A stretch of 55,105 nt of DNA from IMG/VR virus record IMGVR_UViG_3300036770_004953, positions 1 to 55,105 of that record. One strand, 5' to 3'. The position numbers and the translations under genes are program-made. The stretch's first letter is position 1, and each line of letters begins with the position of its first letter. Origin of the DNA: a virus. Shown here piece by piece: positions 34,701 through 42,046 of the stretch. Under the pieces are notes generated by a model. The model was not told where the DNA came from, ran no database searches, and worked only from the letters and a program-made list of their open reading frames with translations.

Positions 34701-35444
34701 TCTACTGGAACTGCTAACCAACTTTTACAAGTTACTGGTGGGGCTTATTATTCAGGAAATGTTGGTATTGGATCCACTTTACCAACCAGAAATCTTGACA
34801 TCAATGGCTCGTTTAGATTAACAGGACAATTTTTTGATCGTTTCGGCCAACCCGGCACTCAAGGTCAAATTATTGCAGCGGATCCTATTAATGGCAGTTG
34901 GTACTGGGCTCCGGCTCCTTTGACTAACCTGGGTATTATTACAACCAATGATGATGTTACTTATTATCCCACTTTAAGAACAACTGGTATTGTTGGTGAT
35001 ACTAACGGTATTGGTTCTGCATCTTATCTGCAGATTGATAATAGTGCTGGTTTATCTTATAAGATCAATCCCCCTAGAATTGGTATTGGTACTACCAACC
35101 CAACGACAAGGGTGCAACTTAGTAATACATTTGGTCTAGAAATAGCAACAACTACGGTTGCAACAACCTCTGCAACCTCAATTGATTCTTTATCCGCGAC
35201 TACTTATAGATCAGCAAGGTTCCAGGTCCAGATTACACAAGGATCATCTTATCAAGTATCAGATGTTCTTGTGATTCATAATGGAACAACCGCAAGTCTT
35301 GTTGAGTATGCATCTATTGCAACTGGTGATTATCTTGGTGAATTTAGTGCCATTGTTTCTGGAGGCTCATTGATTCTTAGAGTATCAATGTTTAGTGCAT
35401 CATCTGCTACTGTTAAGGTAGTTCGTTATGGTATTACAGTCTAA
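31761..35444 (+). CDS. tail-fibre protein with degenerate GIGTT repeats
   Basis: A 1227-residue fibre-like protein with very biased composition (T, I, V, G, N, S) and dozens of degenerate repeats such as 'TGVTTVQDLFAQNIDVVG', 'NATIDYQVGIGATF' and 'GIGTTNPTSKLDVIGDG'. The last type ('NVGIGTTxPTxxLDVxG') is typical of trimeric beta-helix fibre shafts and is followed by 'YADYADFAGVS' turns. The C-terminal 110 residues lack repeats and may be the receptor tip. Start ATG 31761, 9 bases after the previous stop. Confidence 0.75.
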   Translation: MPEYLSGKKRKQSLGVSSYSENKDTASIIGNVLVSSGKIGVGTTLPTQDVDVQTIRIRDTVYDYTNSGGVFGYYLVKDTDGIKWVAVPPIDSNAIFVAENNNILGVSSFTGLNIISDDYIGVSTNPVNTNFADIRYIPSWVKNGELGIYTSKNVGIGTSIPTADFQVGVGTTGVTIDGAAGVVSALAYYGDDAFIKRLIAGVTTVSDEFTVVGLGTTLVAVNLASAGGITTTGGDLYIGGSLFAETINIIDLEVVNINSTGVSTFNQSFTNVGVATTFIVTGIASINDLLVTGVTTVQDLFAQNIDVVGVTTTNTINATTGIITNLTTEVGFITNLVSVAATITNLTAEIITGIGSAYLPVASIDSLVGLAATFSNLDSDNATIDYQVGIGATFTDVNVTSGIVSNLISAASTISTLDVDNATIDYQTGIGATFTNLNATTGIVTNFTSVNATSNNLVVTGITTLGNSSSGIVTVIGDLYVGDKLYTTGLQQFDSLQSGDLNVTGIATINDAFLTDLVADTATFTTLTSTNNDLANIIGVAATITRIETDLIDAEDAVLENLFVSGISTFNSITVVNEVTTGILTVSQLDVQDEFDVYANTSVFHNNLIIQGNLTVNGTETIINTEEKYIKDKQIVLGYSTTNGTNEITANGGGIAIASTIGTPLVSLYVIGVNTLPDTYKQFLWTKAGTYGVGTTDAFLSNYAIGIGSTLVPTGVRLAVGGIQLTDNGIAVPNIVSTGIATFNLVNLNSVEFINLIGAAISANSLKVSGITTLGAPGPSGFTTTLGDLYVGGDLYTKGIQFFDNIGATLLNVTGVGTINTIDVNNGTFDYLVGIAATIPTLNSTNIVSTAASFINLRVAGLSTFTDGPVLVGSGTSTGTLNQRLQVTGGFYASGNAGIGTTNPTSKLDVIGDGRFSGVVTAATFIGSFSGNATTADYADYADFAGVSTSVIGGIGSLTRLSVSGISTFTSGPVLIGSGTSTGTANQLLQVTGGAYYSGNVGIGSTLPTRNLDINGSFRLTGQFFDRFGQPGTQGQIIAADPINGSWYWAPAPLTNLGIITTNDDVTYYPTLRTTGIVGDTNGIGSASYLQIDNSAGLSYKINPPRIGIGTTNPTTRVQLSNTFGLEIATTTVATTSATSIDSLSATTYRSARFQVQITQGSSYQVSDVLVIHNGTTASLVEYASIATGDYLGEFSAIVSGGSLILRVSMFSASSATVKVVRYGITV

Positions 35445-35448
35445 ATAA
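35441..35448 (+). promoter_or_regulatory. late promoter CTAAATAA
   Basis: CTAAATAA overlapping the fibre gene stop, 21 bases before the next ATG. Confidence 0.65.
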
Positions 35449-35469
35449 TCCTATAGTAAATTCAGAGAA

Positions 35470-35979
35470 ATGACAGTTTACGTTGGTCCTACAAACTGGT
35501 GGTGGGTAGCAAGCCCAAATGCGCCTATTTCTTGTAAAGTTAAGGCAGTTGTTAGAACTTGTCCTAATTCTTGTCTAGGGGTGACATTAACCGATGGGTC
35601 TAGGATCATTTGTGTCGGGGATAGTAGTGCTCTTATTGTTGCACCTTGTTGCACTCAAGTTGGATCTGCCTGGGCTGGCGGTCAATACAATGCTACTGTA
35701 GTCGGTGATAAATGTTGTGTATCCGAGTGGCCAGGCTTACAAAGTCAATTAACGAGTTGCGGATTTACCCCATCAGATTGGTGTGTGCCGTCTCAGAGCG
35801 ACTTATTTCTTAGTTACAATTGTAGGTCTTATTGGGATTATACGTCCTGGGTTTACTGGTCTTCTACGGAGAGTAGTTTTAGTTTTGCGTGTCGCGCTAA
35901 TTTATCTGATGGTAGCCAGGGCGGCGGTAGTAAGTCGAATGTGTGCTGTGTCCGGGCTTTCAGACGTGTAACATATTAA
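35470..35979 (+). CDS. C-type-lectin-like (DUF1566 type) variable receptor protein, copy 1
   Basis: A 169-residue protein. The core 'LTDGSRIICVGDSSALIVAP', 'SEWPGLQSQLTSCGFTPSDWCVPSQSDLF' and the C-terminal 'YWSSTE..', 'CVRAFRRVTY' match the DUF1566/lectin-like fold used as receptor or adhesin, often as target of diversity-generating retroelements. It is one of three paralogues here (35470, 38076, 39508). Cysteine-rich and beta-rich, with no signal peptide, it is expected at the tail tip. The last 38 codons contain the variable block 35851-35946. An own late promoter allows separate expression. Confidence 0.78.
   Translation: MTVYVGPTNWWWVASPNAPISCKVKAVVRTCPNSCLGVTLTDGSRIICVGDSSALIVAPCCTQVGSAWAGGQYNATVVGDKCCVSEWPGLQSQLTSCGFTPSDWCVPSQSDLFLSYNCRSYWDYTSWVYWSSTESSFSFACRANLSDGSQGGGSKSNVCCVRAFRRVTY
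35851..35963 (+). repeat. DGR-like variable region 1 (35851-35946) plus conserved tail
   Basis: A 96-bp block of 32 codons before a conserved TGTGTCCGGGCTTTCAG (35947-35963). In alignment with the other two copies, codon third bases are mostly constant while first and second bases differ: GTT/AAT/GGT, AGC/ATC/AAC, GGC/ACC/TTC, GGT/TCT/CTT. That is the pattern of AAY codons mutated at adenines. Confidence 0.7.
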
Positions 35980-36018
35980 AAATCCAACTAAAAAATTAAA
36001 CCCGCAGCAATAATACCA

Positions 36019-38052
36019 ATGTCAAAAAATAGGATTAATTTTACCGATGATTTTGTTCTCAGGGACGGTAAGATTGGCATTGGTACGACTAATCCAACAA
36101 CAAAGCTCCAGGTAACAGGAGATTTAAAGGTAACTTCTGTTGGAGCAACAACTGGGGAAGAAATAACCCTTAAGCATTATAGGGCTAATGGTGGCTCACT
36201 CGCATTTGAATCCGGCGAAAATCATCTTTTTAGTGTAACGAATCAAGTAGGCGATTTAATTTACTCTATTGGTGATGCTAATGGAAATCCATCTTTTAGA
36301 GTCTTTAATAGTGGTATCACAAGTATTACGAATGGATTTATTGGTGTATTAACCGTAGGCACATCTATTTCCGCCGGCACCCTAGTCCAAACCCCAATCG
36401 TAGACTTCCTCTCCCCAGGAGCAGGAACCTCAACCAAAATAACAGCAAAACATTATACAACCAATAACGGCTCTCTTGCTTTTGAATCCGGTGAAAATCA
36501 TCTTTTCTCCATCACAAACGCAGCAGATGGATTGCTTTATAACATCACCGATGAAAATGCAGATAGTGTTGTTGCAATCTCAACCACAGGAATCGTATCA
36601 TTCACCAATAAGTTAATCCTAGGCTCAAGAGTCAATGCCTTCAGCACCGAAAGAATGGAGCTGCAGACTTATGGAATCCGTGATGGTGCCTTATCTATCA
36701 ATAATTCTGGTGGAAACCAACTCTTCAATGTTTCCAACATCCCAGATGCTGATTCTGAATTTAAGATTAATCAATACAATTCTAGTGGTATTGTCTCACA
36801 AAACACGGCAACAAGAAGTGTCTTCTCTGTTAGTGTTGGCGGGACAGTTTCTTCTTTTTATCCAATCAACATTGGTACTGGCCTAACCAATAACTTCCCA
36901 TCAAACCTTACGAGCCGTATTGTCGGTCCTTTGTCTCTTGTTGCACCCCATTCAACGGCAACACAAGTTGTTAAGATGGTGCCAAAGTATTCGGACCTTG
37001 GTGCCATAAGCTTCGAGGCCTCAGTTGGTACTGCCCAGACTGATCGTGGCACCCAAATCTTTAGTATTTCCAATAATCTATCATCAACCATCTTTAGGGT
37101 TAATGATGTTAATAGAAATACAATCCTAGAAGCAACTGCAAGTGGTAATGTTGGTATTGGTACGACCTTACCTCAAACAAAGTTCCAGGTAACAGGCACC
37201 ACAAGAATTACATCTGTTGGCTCAACACCATCCGAGCAGATTGACATTAGGCATTATCGAGACATTTCACCACAACAAGTTGTTGGTCTTAATACCAATA
37301 ATCGAGGTGCTATTAGTTTTGATTCTCCTGCTGGTATTTCTAATGATGGCGTTACCTTTTTCCCTGCCTCATTGTTTGCTATTACGAATGATCCGACTGG
37401 TAACATTTTTAGTGTTGGGGGTTATCGGTATTTTTCAGGTAGTCCTTATCCTGCAATTGATGTAACTCAAAGTGGAAGGGTTGGTATTGGAACAACTGCG
37501 CCTCAGGTTGATTTTCAAATTAACAGTTTTACTTATCTAACCAATGAGTTCCTTGCCCAATCGCCAATTTCTTTTGCCTCTAGCCTAAGTACAACATCTG
37601 CGAATAAGATTTATACGAGAACCGTAGATCCTGGGTTTTATACAACAGCTCCAGCCAGAAGAGCGATGTATTTTGAGGGTGATTATCAAACTAATGAAAG
37701 TGGCGGACAATTATTGACGATCACGAATGATAATAGTTCTTTATTTGCTGTTAATAGATTTGTTGGACTATCATCTGCAAGACTAGCCCCCGCCGGCCAA
37801 AGGAACATTGATGCGGCCTTACAAGTTAACCTAAATGGTAATGTTGGTATTAATACGAATAATCCGACTACCTTATTGGATGTAAGGGGTAATGCATCTA
37901 TTACAGGGATTACAACACTCGGTATTGGATCAACCTCATCACCATCATCTAATTCCAGCTTTAGTTTTGAACTAACCAACAACACAACCCTTACTGTTAG
38001 AGTTCGTGGTACTGATGGTGTTGTAAGAACTGGCATTATCACACTTGCATAA
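36019..38052 (+). CDS. tail-fibre-like structural protein
   Basis: A 677-residue protein. The shaft repeats are 'GIGTTNPTTKLQVTGDL' and 'GIGTTLPQTKFQVTG', plus longer units of the type 'HYRANGGSLAFESGENHLFSVTN' that occur at least five times. The C-terminus 'NTTLTVRVRGTDGVVRTGIITLA' is short and beta-rich. It lies between two variable receptor genes, so the receptor proteins may sit on this fibre. No late promoter with a perfect CTAAATA is seen directly before it; it may be co-transcribed with 35470. Confidence 0.7.
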   Translation: MSKNRINFTDDFVLRDGKIGIGTTNPTTKLQVTGDLKVTSVGATTGEEITLKHYRANGGSLAFESGENHLFSVTNQVGDLIYSIGDANGNPSFRVFNSGITSITNGFIGVLTVGTSISAGTLVQTPIVDFLSPGAGTSTKITAKHYTTNNGSLAFESGENHLFSITNAADGLLYNITDENADSVVAISTTGIVSFTNKLILGSRVNAFSTERMELQTYGIRDGALSINNSGGNQLFNVSNIPDADSEFKINQYNSSGIVSQNTATRSVFSVSVGGTVSSFYPINIGTGLTNNFPSNLTSRIVGPLSLVAPHSTATQVVKMVPKYSDLGAISFEASVGTAQTDRGTQIFSISNNLSSTIFRVNDVNRNTILEATASGNVGIGTTLPQTKFQVTGTTRITSVGSTPSEQIDIRHYRDISPQQVVGLNTNNRGAISFDSPAGISNDGVTFFPASLFAITNDPTGNIFSVGGYRYFSGSPYPAIDVTQSGRVGIGTTAPQVDFQINSFTYLTNEFLAQSPISFASSLSTTSANKIYTRTVDPGFYTTAPARRAMYFEGDYQTNESGGQLLTITNDNSSLFAVNRFVGLSSARLAPAGQRNIDAALQVNLNGNVGINTNNPTTLLDVRGNASITGITTLGIGSTSSPSSNSSFSFELTNNTTLTVRVRGTDGVVRTGIITLA

Positions 38053-38056
38053 ATAG
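38048..38056 (+). promoter_or_regulatory. late promoter CATAAATAG
   Basis: CATAAATAG overlaps the fibre stop, 20 bases before the second receptor gene. Confidence 0.6.
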
Positions 38057-38075
38057 TAAAAACTTTAGAGAAATT

Positions 38076-38546
38076 ATGGGACTTATTATCGGACCTACTC
38101 CTTGGTGGCAGGCTAATCTTGTTGCTGCTTGTCCTGAAGGAACCACTCTGCCTGATGGTAGTAGAATTATTTCAAAGGCAGGCGGAACTGCCTACATTGT
38201 TGCCCCATCTTGCACTCAAGTTGGGTCTCAATGGGCCGGCGGACAATACAATAGCACTGCTGTTGGAGATAAATGTTGCATTTGCGAATGGCCAGGATTA
38301 AACACATTGCTTATTCAGTGTGGCTTCAATCCCTGTGATTGGTGCGTACCATCTCAGAGCGATCTTTTCACTTTTGGCTATGCCTGCAGAACAAATTGGG
38401 ATACTTTTTCATCCACGAATTACTGGTCTTCTACTGAGGCTAGCTCTACTAATGCGTGCGGCGTGTATTTTCTTAATGGTATCCAGACCACCTCTAGTAA
38501 GACGGGTACGCTTTGTGTCCGGGCCTTCAGATCGGTAACCTACTAA
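38076..38546 (+). CDS. C-type-lectin-like variable receptor protein, copy 2
   Basis: A 156-residue paralogue of 35470 and 39508: opening 'GLIIGPTPWWQAN', 'ACPEGTTLPDGSRIISKAGGTAYIVAPSCTQVGSQWAGGQYN', 'NPCDWCVPSQSDLFTFGYACRTNW', and 'NYWSSTEASSTNACGVYF'. The N-terminal two thirds drift like ordinary duplicates, while the last 38 codons show concentrated replacement (see 38418-38513). It lies directly before a glycosyltransferase gene. A sugar- or LPS-binding role at the tail tip fits the fold. Confidence 0.78.
   Translation: MGLIIGPTPWWQANLVAACPEGTTLPDGSRIISKAGGTAYIVAPSCTQVGSQWAGGQYNSTAVGDKCCICEWPGLNTLLIQCGFNPCDWCVPSQSDLFTFGYACRTNWDTFSSTNYWSSTEASSTNACGVYFLNGIQTTSSKTGTLCVRAFRSVTY
38418..38530 (+). 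repeat. DGR-like variable region 2 plus conserved tail
   Basis: Exactly 96 bp (38418-38513) followed by TGTGTCCGGGCCTTCAG (38514-38530). Compared with copy 3 the fixed parts are identical over long runs (TACTGGTCTTCTACTGAG, ACGAAT versus ACGGGT), and the changes are concentrated in AAY-type codons. Confidence 0.72.
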
Positions 38547-38549
38547 CAC

Positions 38550-38557
38550 CTAAATAA
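38550..38557 (+). promoter_or_regulatory. late promoter CTAAATAA
   Basis: CTAAATAA 22 bases before the glycosyltransferase ATG. Confidence 0.65.
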
Positions 38558-38579
38558 ACCAAATTCAACTTTCTAATTT

Positions 38580-39482
38580 ATGAAATCCATCATCACAATA
38601 GACGGCGGAATCGGCCGTGCTATTACTGCCTTGCCTGCCTTGATTTATTATGCCCAACATAATAAAGATTTCAACGTAATGATTCACGGTTGGGATTTTG
38701 TAACCTGGGGTATTCCAGAATTACAATCAAGAACCTTTAATCCAGAAACAAAAGGAATATTTCAAAACTACTTCTGGCAAGCCGATAAGATCATCGCACC
38801 TGAGCCTTATCGTCTACCTCAATACTACCGTAATGAAATCTCTCTAATCCAGGCATTTCATCAAGAGATCAATAATTCAACCGATTATGAGAATCTCCCA
38901 ACTGAATATTTTAGGTTATCAAAGTTCGAAGAACTCAAAGGACAAGAGATCATTCATTATGCAAGGGATACCCATAAGAAGCAAAAAACGATTGTAATCC
39001 AGCCTTATGGTAGCACTGCCAATAAGTGTCCTTTAGGTGTGTTTGATGAGTCTTATCGTTCTATCCCTGAAAACGTCTACATCAGACTTGTTCAGAGGTT
39101 ATCAACCCAGTATAACATTATTTATATGGGTGCTATTGAATTCCAAGATTACTTGTCCTATAAGCCACAACCAGACCCCAATCTTAGGGAATGGGCAGCA
39201 ATTATTAAGGCAGCTGATTACTTTATTGGTTGTGATTCTTGCGGACAACACATGGCGAAGGCTGTAGGTCAAAGAGCATCTGTATTCCTTGGTGGTACGC
39301 ATAAAATCAATGTATCTTATGATGAGTTTCATACCATCGAAAGAGATGTTCCTTATTATCCTTCACCAATGCGTATTTGCTCTTATGATAGTATGCTAGC
39401 AACCAGATTAAACGAAGAAAGAATGAATTATACGGATGAAGAGATTGAAGAGGTTATTGATTCTATTATTGAAAGAATCTAA
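38580..39482 (+). CDS. glycosyltransferase, GT9 (heptosyltransferase) like
   Basis: A 300-residue GT-B-fold protein: 'ITIDGGIGRAITALPALIYYAQHNKDFNVMI' (N-terminal nucleotide-fold with the G-x-G loop of GT9 enzymes), 'TIVIQPYGSTANKCPLG' (start of the C-domain), and 'EWAAIIKAADYFIGCDSCGQHMAKAVGQRASVFLGG' (donor-binding segment 'D-x-x-x-x-x-A-x-A'). Such enzymes add sugars to LPS. It is placed between two lectin-like receptor genes with a late promoter, so it could modify the fibre or the cell surface. This role is inferred from context. Confidence 0.78.
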   Translation: MKSIITIDGGIGRAITALPALIYYAQHNKDFNVMIHGWDFVTWGIPELQSRTFNPETKGIFQNYFWQADKIIAPEPYRLPQYYRNEISLIQAFHQEINNSTDYENLPTEYFRLSKFEELKGQEIIHYARDTHKKQKTIVIQPYGSTANKCPLGVFDESYRSIPENVYIRLVQRLSTQYNIIYMGAIEFQDYLSYKPQPDPNLREWAAIIKAADYFIGCDSCGQHMAKAVGQRASVFLGGTHKINVSYDEFHTIERDVPYYPSPMRICSYDSMLATRLNEERMNYTDEEIEEVIDSIIERI

Positions 39483-39486
39483 ATAG
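39479..39486 (+). promoter_or_regulatory. late promoter CTAAATAG
   Basis: CTAAATAG at the end of the glycosyltransferase gene, 22 bases before the third receptor gene. Confidence 0.6.
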
Positions 39487-39507
39487 TATGAGAGTTATTA
39501 GAGTATT

Positions 39508-39993
39508 ATGGCAATTGTTGTAGGTCCTTCTGATTGGTGGTTGGCAACACCTGATGCGATTAATAGTTTGGTTATTGCTTGCCCTGAAGGAACGATTTTA
39601 CCTGATGGCAGTGGTATTATTTACAAGCAAGGCGGAACTGCCTACATTGCAACTCCCTTTTCGACTCAAGTAGGACAAACCTGGAATAACTCAACCACAA
39701 CCCTAGTTGGCAATAAACCTCTTGCCTGTGATTGGCCTACTCTTTGCACAAAACTTATTGAATGTGGATTTAATCCCAATGATTGGTGTGTATTAACTCA
39801 GTCTGAATTATTTACTTATGGTTATACTTGCAGGAGCAAATGGCCTGGGTCTTTTTCGTCCACGGGTTACTGGTCTTCTACTGAGGCTAGCTCTACTAGT
39901 GCGTGCGGCGTGAATTTCGCTATTGGTAACCAGTTCACCCTTAGTAAGACGAATACGTACTGTGTCCGGGCCTTCAGGCGTGTAACGTATTGA
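39508..39993 (+). CDS. C-type-lectin-like variable receptor protein, copy 3
   Basis: A 161-residue paralogue: 'PSDWWLATPDAINSL', 'ACPEGTILPDGSGIIYKQGGTAYIATPFSTQVGQTW', 'LACDWPTLCTKLIECGFNPNDWCVLTQSELFTYGYTCRSKW', then 'GYWSSTEASSTSACGVNF' and 'CVRAFRRVTY'. Closest to copy 2 at DNA level in the last 120 bp (long identical runs), but less alike before that, which suggests gene conversion or template-driven copying of the end only. A TTTTGAA-rich tandem repeat follows the stop. Confidence 0.78.
   Translation: MAIVVGPSDWWLATPDAINSLVIACPEGTILPDGSGIIYKQGGTAYIATPFSTQVGQTWNNSTTTLVGNKPLACDWPTLCTKLIECGFNPNDWCVLTQSELFTYGYTCRSKWPGSFSSTGYWSSTEASSTSACGVNFAIGNQFTLSKTNTYCVRAFRRVTY
39865..39977 (+). repeat. 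DGR-like variable region 3 plus conserved tail
   Basis: Exactly 96 bp (39865-39960) followed by TGTGTCCGGGCCTTCAG (39961-39977), the same length as in the other two copies. This copy keeps the most AAY codons (AAT, AAC, AAT), so it may be nearest to the template. Confidence 0.72.
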
Positions 39994-40019
39994 ATTTTGA
40001 ACTTTGAATTTTGAACTTT
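39992..40019 (+). repeat. tandem repeat GAATTTTGAACTTT x2
   Basis: Two copies of a 14-bp unit directly at the stop codon of the third receptor gene. No hairpin; AT-rich. Possibly a leftover of duplication. Confidence 0.8.
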
Positions 40020-40027
40020 GTACCAAC

Positions 40028-40036
40028 AATAAATAA
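40028..40036 (+). promoter_or_regulatory. late promoter AATAAATAA
   Basis: AATAAATAA 21 bases before the ATG at 40057; close to the T4-type TATAAATA. Confidence 0.5.
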
Positions 40037-40056
40037 TAATACAACCAACAATAACA

Positions 40057-40716
40057 ATGAAGCTATACAGCCCACCGAATAATGGATTCCCCCAACCTCT
40101 ACCTAATCGGTGGAGGTTTGATAATGGCCAGGTTCTCACCAATCTAGCAGCCTTAACTCAACACGAGCTAGAGCTACTCGATTGGAAAGGTCCTTATGAA
40201 TTTCCTGTTGCTAAACAAGTCGATGAGGAAGGCAACCTTTTAACCGAAAAGTGGGATTATGATCCTGAGACTCATCGCTTTACTTGGTATAAGTATTTCC
40301 GTAAATTCATTATTATTGAATTGGATGTGAATGACCAGCCTTATCTAAGTGGTGAATTAGTCGAACCTCTTATTGTTCCTGATTGGAAGAAGTTCCAAGA
40401 GATTGCAGTTTCTTCTGTATGGCTTAATCAATACATCGCATCCATTATTCCCTTTGCCCCACTTATTGCCATTTCAATTCCAACAACCATTCGTGATGAT
40501 GTGGTAAGAGGATCTTATGGTGAGTTTGCTGCCTTATGGAACGCAATGGAGAAGATTATTGTCCCACCACAAGAACTTCTTGATGAGATTGTAAACCTTT
40601 CTGTGGCCTGTAATCTGCCTCAAGAATTTGTTGACATCTTTAAAGTCGATCATCTAGAAGAACCAGAAACTACTGAAACTACTGAAACCCTAGATCAACC
40701 AGAAACCACCGATTAA
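40057..40716 (+). CDS. tail-fibre-associated protein, possible assembly chaperone
   Basis: A 219-residue protein, not recognised with certainty. The opening 'MKLYSPPNNGFPQPLPNRWRFDNGQVLTNLAALTQHELELLDW' and 'DEEGNLLTEKWDYDPETHRFTWYKYFRKF' resemble proteins encoded after fibre genes (fibre assembly or Tfa-like). A helical C-terminal half follows, then an acidic low-complexity tail with repeated E-T-T-E-T. Late promoter in front and position at the end of the fibre cluster support a fibre function. Confidence 0.5.
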   Translation: MKLYSPPNNGFPQPLPNRWRFDNGQVLTNLAALTQHELELLDWKGPYEFPVAKQVDEEGNLLTEKWDYDPETHRFTWYKYFRKFIIIELDVNDQPYLSGELVEPLIVPDWKKFQEIAVSSVWLNQYIASIIPFAPLIAISIPTTIRDDVVRGSYGEFAALWNAMEKIIVPPQELLDEIVNLSVACNLPQEFVDIFKVDHLEEPETTETTETLDQPETTD

Positions 40717-40739
40717 GTCTTTCCTCTACAACCGAATTA

Positions 40740-41090
40740 ATGGGCGTCGTTCTCAATCTCCCCTCAATTGAGTTCATAGCTGCCAGGAGGGTCAGGTTGA
40801 TAGAGGATTGGCGAATTTCTGAAACAATAATTATCCCAGCTGGGTTTGAATCGGATCTAGGATCAATACCAAAAGTATTCTGGTGGTTTTTAAGACCGGA
40901 AGACGTAAAATACGCCTCAATAATTCACGATTTTGAATGGCTTCTCGGTGATTTCGGGAAGTGTTCTTATTATGAGAGCAATAAGACTTTCTATAAGAAT
41001 TGCATTGAATTAGATCAAATACCAATCTGTAAGGCAAAAATTAGTTTTTTCTGCCTTGAATTAGTTCGCATTTTTACTAAAGACCGATGA
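40740..41090 (+). CDS. DUF1353-family protein
   Basis: A 116-residue protein with the family core 'IPAGFESDLGSIPKVFWWF' and 'YASIIHDFEWLLG'. DUF1353 proteins are common in phages next to tail or lysis genes; function unknown. The D and H residues in 'FESDLGS' and 'IHDFEW' are the conserved ones. It overlaps the next gene by 4 bases. Confidence 0.8.
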   Translation: MGVVLNLPSIEFIAARRVRLIEDWRISETIIIPAGFESDLGSIPKVFWWFLRPEDVKYASIIHDFEWLLGDFGKCSYYESNKTFYKNCIELDQIPICKAKISFFCLELVRIFTKDR

Positions 41091-41440
41091 TTTTAATTCC
41101 TGTTTCTGTTGGTGAATTACTCGATAAGATCACCATCCTCCAGATTAAAAAAGAACACACTGATAATTATTATGTTGAATTGGAGCTAGATTATCTAACC
41201 CAGATTGCTCTTGAGAACGATCTTTATAATGGGTTATTCTTAGATGAATTAAAGGAAGTTAATCAAAGGTTATGGGAAATTGAAGATGAAATCAGATTAA
41301 AAGAAAAGACCAGTTCTTTTGACAATGAGTTTATTGAACTTGCAAGGCAGGTCTACATCACAAACGATAAGAGGGCCAAAATCAAAAAAGACATTAATGA
41401 GTATTATGGATCTGCCTTACAAGAGGTCAAGCTTTATTAA
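41087..41440 (+). CDS. DUF6165-family protein
   Basis: A 117-residue helical protein with the conserved opening 'IPVSVGELLDKITILQIKKEH'. The family is found in phages and bacteria, often near glycan-related genes, with no known activity. It overlaps the DUF1353 gene (ATGA) and ends convergent with the minus-strand gene 41437-41754. Confidence 0.75.
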   Translation: MILIPVSVGELLDKITILQIKKEHTDNYYVELELDYLTQIALENDLYNGLFLDELKEVNQRLWEIEDEIRLKEKTSSFDNEFIELARQVYITNDKRAKIKKDINEYYGSALQEVKLY

Positions 41441-41754
41441 TCGTCCGATTTTGCCTTAAAAGCAAACAATAACCCAGCAGCCCCGAGTAATTGCATAAGG
41501 CCATCGTTTTGGGTCTTTGCACAATCAATCTTGGGCTCATTTTTTAGATCACCATTAACCCATCTTTGATGAAGTGAACCGGGCACGGCAAAGTTACAGG
41601 TAACAAAGTTCATCCCAACAAAGCCGATAACAGAAAGACATAACAAGTAAAGTAGTGAATTAAGATTTAGTTTCTTTACTTCCTTTTTTCCAGTTTCTTT
41701 TGATGGCTCTTGTGACTTCGACTGCTTGTTTTTTTGGTTGATTTCGTCTGACAT
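41437..41754 (-). CDS. small membrane protein, minus strand
   Basis: A 105-residue protein: a charged N-terminus (residues 1-29 rich in K, Q, E), a hydrophobic segment 'LNSLLYLLCLSVIGFVGMNFV', a loop with 'TCNFAVPGSLHQRWVNG', and a second hydrophobic part 'LMQLLGAAGLLFAFKAKSDD'. Two membrane segments with a short charged tail would suit a holin, but nothing proves it. The start ATG at 41754 is preceded by a GGAGTG site. Convergent with the + strand genes before it. Confidence 0.6.
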   Translation of the reverse strand: MSDEINQKNKQSKSQEPSKETGKKEVKKLNLNSLLYLLCLSVIGFVGMNFVTCNFAVPGSLHQRWVNGDLKNEPKIDCAKTQNDGLMQLLGAAGLLFAFKAKSDD

Positions 41755-41771
41755 TGGCGAACACTCCGTCG

Positions 41772-42002
41772 TTAGTGATGAGTCTTGCTAGGATTAGAAC
41801 AATTATTAATCTTCGTCTCATTATTGTGAATCCAAGTTTTTAATTCTTCAACATAACTTCTAAGAAGTCTTGCCTGACGAAGATGAAACACATCACCAGT
41901 TTTTAAGTAAGATTCTGTATGTAAGTCAATCGTTTTAAGAACATTATGAATTTTGGCGTTCCACGGCTCACGAATCGGAGTATTAAAGGTGCGGTCGGCC
42001 AT
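41772..42002 (-). CDS. small protein of unknown function, minus strand
   Basis: A 76-residue protein: MADRTFNTPIREPWNAKIHN, then 'VLKTIDLHTESYLKTGDVFHLRQARLLRSYVEELKTWIHNNE'. Mostly helical, acidic-basic mixed, no known motif. A minus-strand late promoter lies 19 bases before its ATG, so it heads a two-gene minus-strand late operon with the membrane protein at 41437. Confidence 0.6.
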   Translation of the reverse strand: MADRTFNTPIREPWNAKIHNVLKTIDLHTESYLKTGDVFHLRQARLLRSYVEELKTWIHNNETKINNCSNPSKTHH

Positions 42003-42020
42003 CAATCGTCCATCTCAAAC

Positions 42021-42027
42021 TATTTAG
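42021..42027 (-). promoter_or_regulatory. late promoter CTAAATA, minus strand
   Basis: The complement of 42021-42027 reads CTAAATA, followed by G. It serves the two minus-strand genes. Confidence 0.65.
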
Positions 42028-42046
42028 AGTTAGACAGTTCAATAAC

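Noticed and set aside
35470-40056. DGR template repeat or reverse transcriptase close to the variable genes
   Set aside because: Searched by eye in gaps and both strands; only the three variable copies of TACTGGTCTTCTAC are present and no RT-like protein is encoded in the window.
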